DNA of 64,000 nt from Nansenia antarctica (Eukaryota > Chordata > Actinopteri > Argentiniformes > Microstomatidae). Position 1 is the stretch's first letter; every line of letters starts with the position of its first letter. The stretch spans positions 39,588,982-39,652,981 of the forward strand of contig OZ022340.1 of the NCBI GenBank assembly GCA_963989245.1, written 5' to 3'. The notes beneath the pieces are model-generated. The model had not been told where the DNA came from and made no database searches. It saw nothing but the letters and a program-made list of their open reading frames with translations. A program made the position numbers and the translations under genes. Below, one piece after another: positions 56,227-64,000 of the stretch.

Positions 56227-57561
56227 TGAAGCGGGTTGGAATGACTGGTATGAATGAGTGGGCGTGTCAGGGTGTAGTGGTGCGAATGAGTGTTTGTGTG
56301 TACGTCATCTGCTTCTCCACAGGTGTTCCAAATCACAATCACTCCCATGATTGTGAGTATAAAGGCCGGTGCTTCCGTTCCACGACAGATCGGACCTTCC
56401 TTCCACGCACCGGCGAAATCGAGGGCTCGAACGACGGGAACGGAACGATTCCACGCCACACGAGAGACTTTATACAACGCCCTCAATTCATCACAGTAAA
56501 GGGAAGTCGTACTACCCTTGCCTGTGTGTGAGTTGAGCAACACCGGTTTTCTCCTTTTGTATGTGTCTGACGACTGATTTTATCCTTCCCCCTCCTGAAC
56601 TACAGCGCGCACCGGACCGGACCAGCCGACCAGGCAGTGTGGAGATCAGCGAGAGACTAAACATACAACGCCCTCAAATCATCACAGCAAAGGGAAGTCT
56701 GACAACCATTGCTTGTGGGTGGTTTGAGCAACACCAGTGTTTGTCTGTTTAGTACATGTGTCTGGCGGCTGATTCTGCCTCCCCCTCCCCCTACCCGCAG
56801 CACACCGGACCAGCCAACCATCGCCGAACGCCGGGCGACGAGTGAGGATTGCGGGAACGATCAACACCTATCCACGGGCGCCTATCGCGAACAACCCGCT
56901 CCCTGGACTTCCACCGAGAGTCGCAAGACTGAGCGACATCACTGACACTGAAGTGCTGGGATTCCCCCTCACCCCTCCCGATTAGACGAGACTGTGGGTT
57001 GGGCTTTGAGTGGGCGGCGCTATCCATTCGAACTATCCTCACCATCAGGTTTAGTAGTTTTAGGTACACTAGTATTTTTAGCAGAGTTCCGGTTAGAAGC
57101 CTAGTCTCGGCTGCCCGCTTGGAGGTAACAGTATAGTTCAGGTAGGACCAGTGTAGTCAGCTGCAGTGTGCAGTGTTTCGCATGCCTTATTGGGTACAGC
57201 CTACCCCATACGTTATTTAACAGTGTATTTGCGGTGATACGTTTTGCAGTGTATTTGCAGTGATACGGTTTTGTTGTGGTTTACTGTGTGCAGTGTTATT
57301 TAGAGCAGCATTACTCAGACTCTCCATCAGGGGGAGCCAAACTGGGCCCAACTGTATCGTTGTCCCAATGCATAGTGGCTGTGACTGGTGCCGCCTGACC
57401 ACTCTGCCGTAGAGATTGATTTTATACTTTTAATATTACTCGTCCTGATCCTGGTGCAGGTGTCTTTTATGAATTGTTAATAAACTTATGGTTGCAATAT
57501 ACTGTATATCGCCTCCTCTTGTTGTGTACTCAAGGGTCCTAGTATATCCTGTACGGCTACA
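56227..57561 (+). repeat. 3' LTR (1335 bp)
   Basis: Same length as the 5' LTR at an offset of 6436 bp, with no base difference found by eye. It carries the same TATA box (56358-56363), internal duplications and AATAAA (57479-57484), the latter being the likely polyadenylation signal of the element. Confidence 0.96.
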
Positions 57562-57565
57562 TAAG
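57562..57565 (+). repeat. Right target-site duplication of the LTR element
   Basis: taag; the satellite monomer continues with cggcctgttctgag. Confidence 0.85.
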
Positions 57566-58875
57566 CGGCCTGTTCTGAGAGTGGACTGTTTTTTGCATTC
57601 GTTCTCAAGTTATATCAAAGTGTTGTTTTCTGCCTTTCTGGAGCACATTTTGACTTGTTGTTGAATGCTCCTATAATGTAACTCTAAATGACAATCAGAG
57701 CAACTTGAATAACGTGTGTGCGGCCTTTTGCTCAACAGTTATCAACGTTTCGTTTTCAGAGTCTCTTTTGACAATCTCTTAAAGAGCTGGTTTCAGTCAT
57801 TAACAGAGCTGTTCTGAAAGTGTCCAAGCGGCCTGTTCTGAGAGTGGACTGTTTTTTGCATTCGTTCTCAAGTTATATCAAAGTGTTGTTTTCTGCCTTT
57901 CTGGAGCACATTTTGACTTGTTGTTGAATGCTCCTATAATGTAACTCTAAATGACAATCAGAGCAACTTGAATAACGTGTGTGCAGCCTTTTGCTCAAAA
58001 GTTATCAACGTTTCGTTTTCAGAGTCTCTTTTGACAATCTCTTAAAGAGCTGGTTTCAGTCATTAACAGAGCTGTTCTGAAAGTGTCCAAGCGGCCTGTT
58101 CTGAGAGTGGACTGTTTTTTTTATTCGTTCTCAAGTTATATCAAAGTGTTGTTTTCTGCCTTTCTGGAGCACATTTTGACTTGTTGTTGAATGCTCCTAT
58201 AATGTAACTCTAAATGACAATCAGAGTATCTTGAATTACGTGTGTGCAGCCTTTTGCTCAAAAGTTATCAACGTTTCGTTTTCAGAGTCTCTTTTGACAA
58301 TCTCTTAAAGAGCTGGTTTCAGTCATTAACATAGCTGTTCTGAAAGTGTGTAAGCGGCCTGTTCTGAGAGTGGACTGTTTTTTGCATTCGTTCTCAAGTT
58401 ATATCAAAGTGTTGTTTTCTGCCTTTCTGGAGCACATTTTGACTTGTTGTTGAATGCTCCTATAATGTAACTCTAAATGACAATCAGAGCAACTTGAATA
58501 ACGTGTGTGCAGCCTTTTGCTCAAAAGTTATCAACGTTTCGTTTTCAGAGTCTCTTTTGACAATCTCTTAAAGAGCTGGTTTCAGTCATTAACATAGCTG
58601 TTCAGAAAGTGTGTAAGCGGCCTGTTCTGAGAGTGGACTGTTTTTTCATTCGTTCTCGTTATATCAAAGTGTTGTTTTCGGCCTTTCTGGAGCACATTTT
58701 GACTTGTTGTTGAATGCTCCTATAATGTAACTCTAAATGACAATCAGAGCAACTTGAATAACGTGTGTGTAGCCTTTTGCTCAAAAGTTATCAACGTTTC
58801 GTTTTCAGAGTCTCTTTTGACAATCTCTTAAAGAGCTGGTTTCAGTCATTAACAGAGCTGTTCTGAAAGTGTCCA

Positions 58876-59030
58876 AGCGGCCTGTTCTGAGAGTGGACTG
58901 TTTTTTTTATTCGTTCTCAAGTTATATCAAAGTGTTGTTTTCTGCCTTTCTGGAGCACATTTTGACTTGTTGTTGAATGCTCCTATAATGTAACTCTAAA
59001 TGACAATCAGAGTATCTTGAATTACGTGTA
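58876..59030 (+). repeat. Truncated 155-bp satellite monomer
   Basis: Same acgtgt|aagcgg junction, at 59026-59030. The distance between equivalent gttctcaa sites across it is 155 bp (58913 to 59068) instead of 263. Confidence 0.85.
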
Positions 59031-59277
59031 AGCGGCCTGTTCTGAGAGTGGACTGTTTTTTGCATTCGTTCTCAAGTTATATCAAAGTGTTGTTTTCTGC
59101 CTTTATGGAGCACATTTTGACTTGTTGTTGAATGCTCCTATAATGTAACTCTAAATGACAATCAGAGTATCTTGAATTACGTGTGTGCAGCCTTTTGCTC
59201 AAAAGTTATCAACGTTTCGTTTTCAGAGTCTCTTTTGACAATCTCTTAAAGAGCTGGTTTCAGTCATTAACATAGCT

Positions 59278-62200
59278 GTTCAGAAAGTGTGTAAGCGGCC
59301 TGTTCTGAGAGTGGACTGTTTTTTCATTCGTTCTCGTTATATCAAAGTGTTGTTTTCGGCCTTTCTGGAGCACATTTTGACTTGTTGTTGAATGCTCCTA
59401 TAATGTAACTCTAAATGACAATCAGAGCAACTTGAATAACGTGTGTGCAGCCTTTTGCTCAAAAGTTATCAACGTTTCGTTTTCAGAGTCTCTTTTGACA
59501 ATCTCTTAAAGAGCTGGTTTCAGTCATTAACAGAGCTGTTCTGAAAGTGTCCAAGCGGCCTGTTCTGAGAGTGGACTGTTTTTTTTATTCGTTCTCAAGT
59601 TATATCAGTGTTGTTTTCTGCCTTTCTGGAGCACATTTTGACTTGTTGTTGAATGCTCCTATAATGTAACTCTAAATGACAATCAGAGTATCTTGAATTA
59701 CGTGTAAGCGGCCTGTTCTGAGAGTGGACTGTTTTTTGCATTCGTTCTCAAGTTATATCAAAGTGTTGTTTTCTGCCTTTCTGGAGCACATTTTGACTTG
59801 TTGTTGAATGCTCCTATAATGTAACTCTAAATGACAATCAGAGTATCTTGAATTACGTGTGTGCAGCCTTTTGCTCAAAAGTTATCAACGTTTCGTTTTC
59901 AGAGTCTCTTTTGACAATCTCTTAAAGAGCTGGTTTCAGTCATTAACATAGCTGTTCTGAAAGTGTGTAAGCGGCCTGTTCTGAGAGTGGACTGTTTTTT
60001 CATTCGTTCTCAAGTTATATCAAAGTGTTGTTTTCTGCCTTTCTGGAGCACATTTTGACTTGTTGTTGAATGCTCCTATAATGTAACTCTAAATGACAAT
60101 CAGAGCAACTTGAATAACGTGTGTGCAGCCTTTTGCTCAAAAGTTATCAACGTTTCGTTTTCAGAGTCTCTTTTGACAATCTCTTAAAGAGCTGGTTTCA
60201 GTCATTAACAGAGCTGTTCTGAAAGTGTCCAAGCGGCCTGTTCTGAGAGTGGACTGTTTTTTTTATTCGTTCTCAAGTTATATCAAAGTGTTGTTTTCTG
60301 CCTTTCTGGAGCACATTTTGACTTGTTGTTGAATGCTCCTATAATGTAACTCTAAATGACAATCAGAGCAACTTGAATAACGTGTGTGCGCCTTTTGCTC
60401 AAAAGTTATCAACGTTTCGTTTTCAGAGTCTCTTTTGACAATCTCTTAAAGAGCTGGTTTCAGTCATTAACAGAGCTGTTCTGAAAGTGTCCAAGCGGCC
60501 TGTTCTGAGAGTGGACTGTTTTTTTTATTCGTTCTCAAGTTATATCAAAGTGTTGTTTTCTGCCTTTCTGGAGCACATTTTGACTTGTTGTTGAATGCTC
60601 CTATAAAGTAACTCTAAATGACAATCAGAGTATCTTGAATTATGTGTGTGCAGCCTTTTGCTCAAAAGTTATCAACGTTTCGTTTCAGAGTCTCTTTTGA
60701 CAATCTCTTAAAGAGCTGGTTTCAGTCATTAACATAGCTGTTCTGAAAGTGTGTAAGCGGCCTGTTCTGAGAGTGGACTGTTTTTTGCATTCGTTCTCAA
60801 GTTATATCAAAGTGTTGTTTTCTGCCTTTCTGGAGCACATTTTGACTTGTTGTTGAATGCTCCTATAATGTAACTCTAAATGACAATCAGAGTATCTTGA
60901 ATTACGTGTGTGCAGCCTTTTGCTCAAAAGTTATCAACGTTTCGTTTTCAGAGTCTCTTTTGACAATCTCTTAAAGAGCTGGTTTCAGTCATTAACATAG
61001 CTGTTCTGAAAGTGTGTAAGCGGCCTGTTCTGAGAGTGGACTGTTTTTTGCATTCGTTCTCAAGTTATATCAAAGTGTTGTTTTCTGCCTTTCTGGAGCA
61101 CATTTTGACTTGTTGTTGAATGCTCCTATAATGTAACTCTAAATGACAATCAGAGCAACTTGAATAACGTGTGTGCGGCCTTTTGCTCAAAAGTTATCAA
61201 CGTTTCGTTTTCAGAGTCTATTTTGACAATCTCTTAAAGAGCTGGTTTCAGTCATTAACAGAGCTGTTCTGAAAGTGTCCAAGCGGCCTGTTCTGAGAGT
61301 GGACTGTTTTTTTTATTCGTTCTCAAGTTATATCAAAGTGTTGTTTTCTGCCTTTCTGGAGCACATTTTGACTTGTTGTTGAATGCTCCTATAATGTAAC
61401 TCTAAATGACAATCAGAGCAACTTGAATAACGTGTGTGCGGCCTTTTGCTCAAAAGTTATCAACGTTTCGTTTTCAGAGTCTCTTTTGACAATCTCTTAA
61501 AGAGCTGGTTTCAGTCATTAACATAGCTGTTCTGAAAGTGTGTAAGCGGCCTGTTCTGAGAGTGGACTGTTTTTTGCATTCGTTCTCAAGTTATATCAAA
61601 GTGTTGTTTTCTGCCTTTTTGGAGCACATTTTGACTTGTTGTTGAATGCTCCTATAATGTAACTCTAAATGACAATCAGAGCAACTTGAATAACGTGTGT
61701 GCGCCTTTTGCTCAAAAGTTATCAACGTTTCGTTTTCAGAGTCTCTTTTGACAATCTCTTAAAGAGCTGGTTTCAGTCATTAACAGAGCTGTTCTGAAAG
61801 TGTCCAAGCGGCCTGTTCTGAGAGTGGACTGTTTTTTTTATTCGTTCTCAAGTTATATCAAAGTGTTGTTTTCTGCCTTTCTGGAGCACATTTTGACTTG
61901 TTGTTGAATGCTCCTATAAAGTAACTCTAAATGACAATCAGAGTATCTTGAATTATGTGTGTGCAGCCTTTTGCTCAAAAGTTATCAACGTTTCGTTTCA
62001 GAGTCTCTTTTGACAATCTCTTAAAGAGCTGGTTTCAGTCATTAACATAGCTGTTCTGAAAGTGTGTAAGCGGCCTGTTCTGAGAGTGGACTGTTTTTTT
62101 TATTCGTTCTCAAGTTATATCAAAGTGTTGTTTTCTGCCTTTCTGGAGCACATTTTGACTTGTTGTTGAATGCTCCTATAAAGTAACTCTAAATGACAAT

Positions 62201-62596
62201 CAGAGTATCTTGAATTATGTGTGTGCAGCCTTTTGCTCAAAAGTTATCAACGTTTCGTTTTCAGAGTCTCTTTTGACAATCTCTTAAAGAGCTGGTTTCA
62301 GTCATTAACATAGCTGTTCTGAAAGTGTGTAAGCGGCCTGTTCTGAGAGTGGACTGTTTTTTGCATTCGTTCTCAAGTTATATCAAAGTGTTGTTTTCTG
62401 CCTTTCTGGAGCACATTTTGACTTGTTGTTGAATGCTCCTATAATGTAACTCTAAATGACAATCAGAGTATCTTGAATTACGTGTGTGCAGCCTTTTGCT
62501 CAAAAGTTATCAACGTTTCGTTTTCAGAGTCTCTTTTGACAATCTCTTAAAGAGCTGGTTTCAGTCATTAACATAGCTGTTCTGAAAGTGTGTAAG
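59278..62596 (+). repeat. Higher-order block, copy 2 (about 3.3 kb)
   Basis: Second copy of the block at 46471-49790, matching the order of at least seven diagnostic variants, including both gtgtgcgcc monomers (60388, 61701) and the paired ctataaagtaac monomers (61915, 62177). Confidence 0.75.
59552..59706 (+). repeat. Truncated 155-bp satellite monomer
   Basis: Same acgtgt|aagcgg junction at about 59702-59706. As at 46.8 kb, it follows a monomer with the two-base tatatcagtg deletion (about 59605). Confidence 0.85.
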
Positions 62597-63643
62597 CGGC
62601 CTGTTCTGAGAGTGGACTGTTTTTTGCATTCGTTCTCAAGTTATATCAAAGTGTTGTTTTCTGCCTTTCTGGAGCACATTTTGACTTGTTGTTGAATGCT
62701 CCTATAATGTAACTCTAAATGACAATCAGAGCAACTTGAATAACGTGTGTGCAGCCTTTTGCTCAAAAGTTATCAACGTTTCGTTTTCAGAGTCTCTTTT
62801 GACAATCTCTTAAAGAGCTGGTTTCAGTCATTAACAGAGCTGTTCTGAAAGTGTCCAAGCGGCCTGTTCTGAGAGTGGACTGTTTTTTTTATTCGTTCTC
62901 AAGTTATATCAAAGTGTTGTTTTCTGCCTTTCTGGAGCACATTTTGACTTGTTGTTGAATGCTCCTACAATGTAACTCTAAATGACAATCAGAGTATCTT
63001 GAATTACGTGTGTGCAGCCTTTTGCTCAAAAGTTATCAACGTTTCGTTTTCAGAGTCTCTTTTGACAATCTCTTAAAGAGCTGGTTTCAGTCATTAACAT
63101 AGCTGTTCTGAAAGTGTGTAAGCGGCCTGTTCTGAGAGTGGACTGTTTTTTGCATTCGTTCTCAAGTTATATCAAAGTGTTGTTTTCTGCCTTTCTGGAG
63201 CACATTTTGACTTGTTGTTGAATGCTCCTATAATGTAACTCTAAATGACAATCAGAGCAACTTGAATAACGTGTGTGCAGCCTTTTGCTCAAAAGTTATC
63301 AACGTTTCGTTTTCAGAGTCTCTTTTGACAATCTCTTAAAGAGCTGGTTTCAGTCATTAACATAGCTGTTCAGAAAGTGTGTAAGCGGCCTGTTCTGAGA
63401 GTGGACTGTTTTTTCATTCGTTCTCGTTATATCAAAGCGTTGTTTTCGGCCTTTCTGGAGCACATTTTGACTTGTTGTTGAATGCTCCTATAATGTAACT
63501 CTAAATGACAATCAGAGCAACTTGAATAACGTGTGTGTAGCCTTTTGCTCAAAAGTTATCAACGTTTCGTTTTCAGAGTCTCTTTTGACAATCTCTTAAA
63601 GAGCTGGTTTCAGTCATTAACAGAGCTGTTCTGAAAGTGTCCA

Positions 63644-63798
63644 AGCGGCCTGTTCTGAGAGTGGACTGTTTTTTTTATTCGTTCTCAAGTTATATCAAAG
63701 TGTTGTTTTCTGCCTTTCTGGAGCACATTTTGACTTGTTGTTGAATGCTCCTATAATGTAACTCTAAATGACAATCAGAGTATCTTGAATTACGTGTA
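63644..63798 (+). repeat. Truncated 155-bp satellite monomer
   Basis: Same junction at about 63794-63798, exactly 4768 bp after the one at 59026. Confidence 0.85.
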
Positions 63799-64000
63799 AG
63801 CGGCCTGTTCTGAGAGTGGACTGTTTTTTGCATTCGTTCTCAAGTTATATCAAAGTGTTGTTTTCTGCCTTTATGGAGCACATTTTGACTTGTTGTTGAA
63901 TGCTCCTATAATGTAACTCTAAATGACAATCAGAGTATCTTGAATTACGTGTGTGCAGCCTTTTGCTCAAAAGTTATCAACGTTTCGTTTTCAGAGTCTC

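Larger units (their letters stand above)
49791..57561 (+). mobile_element. Complete Ty3/gypsy LTR retrotransposon, 7771 bp
   Basis: Structure: 1335-bp LTR, primer binding site, gag, pol in the -1 frame (protease, reverse transcriptase, RNase H, integrase), polypurine tract, 1335-bp LTR. A 4-bp taag duplication flanks it, and removing the element restores a continuous satellite monomer. Integrase after RNase H places it in Ty3/gypsy (Metaviridae). There is no env ORF; pol ends 58 bp before the 3' LTR. The two LTRs show no difference by eye over their full length, so insertion was very recent. Pol is broken by an 11-bp tandem duplication, so this copy would need proteins from another copy to move. 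Confidence 0.96.
57562..64000 (+). repeat. 263-bp satellite array, right block (about 25 monomers, runs off the edge)
   Basis: Head-to-tail monomers continue in the same orientation and reach the window end. Three truncated 155-bp monomers and three copies of the tgttcagaaag / ttctcgttatatc / ttttcggcc variant monomer (58599, 59278, about 63369) show local higher-order repetition. 62.6-64.0 kb repeats 57.83-59.23 kb at an offset of 4768 bp, including the private ctttatggagc variant (59101 and 63869). Confidence 0.97.

Noticed and set aside
1..64000. tRNA, rRNA or other structured RNA genes
   Set aside because: No cloverleaf, A/B box pair or rRNA core sequence was seen by eye; the only tRNA-related sequence is the primer binding site.

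Overview
This is eukaryotic, non-bacterial DNA, almost all of it repeats. Non-LTR and LTR retrotransposons, a terminal-inverted-repeat DNA element and a very large AT-rich satellite point to a metazoan. The transposon families look fish-like or marine-invertebrate-like, but the species cannot be fixed from the sequence. I see no intact host gene, rRNA, tRNA or CRISPR array.

Layout. 1-3.2 kb is mixed repeat-rich DNA: a partial minus-strand ORF with a zinc-finger-like motif running off the left edge (1-339), a possible retroelement 3' end with an ATT microsatellite (about 1.1-1.2 kb), a frameshifted minus-strand zinc-binding ORF (1588-2272), and two sets of short tandem repeats upstream of it. 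From 3207 to the right edge the window is one head-to-tail array of a ~263-bp satellite, roughly 185 monomers by hand count, all in one orientation. Three insertions interrupt it: a 2.4-kb TIR element with nested palindromes (4055-6499), a 5'-truncated LINE with an open reverse transcriptase frame (32328-34182, 11-bp target duplication), and a complete 7.77-kb Ty3/gypsy LTR retrotransposon (49791-57561, 4-bp target duplication).

The array is structured. Monomer variants define a left domain (about 6.5-26 kb) and a right domain (about 27-64 kb). Multi-monomer blocks are duplicated at integer monomer spacings, and a 155-bp truncated monomer has been copied to at least four places. This is the signature of higher-order repeat turnover by unequal exchange, as at centromeric or pericentromeric heterochromatin; that location is an inference.

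The LTR element has two 1335-bp LTRs with no difference visible by eye, a tRNA-Ser-like primer binding site, gag with a CCHC knuckle, and pol in the order protease-RT-RNase H-integrase in the -1 frame. It has no env. An 11-bp tandem duplication at the end of the RT region breaks pol, so this copy is very young but probably not autonomous. The clearest unexplained pattern is that the DNA-element insertion, the LTR insertion and the truncated-monomer junction all fall within a few bases of the same site in the satellite monomer.
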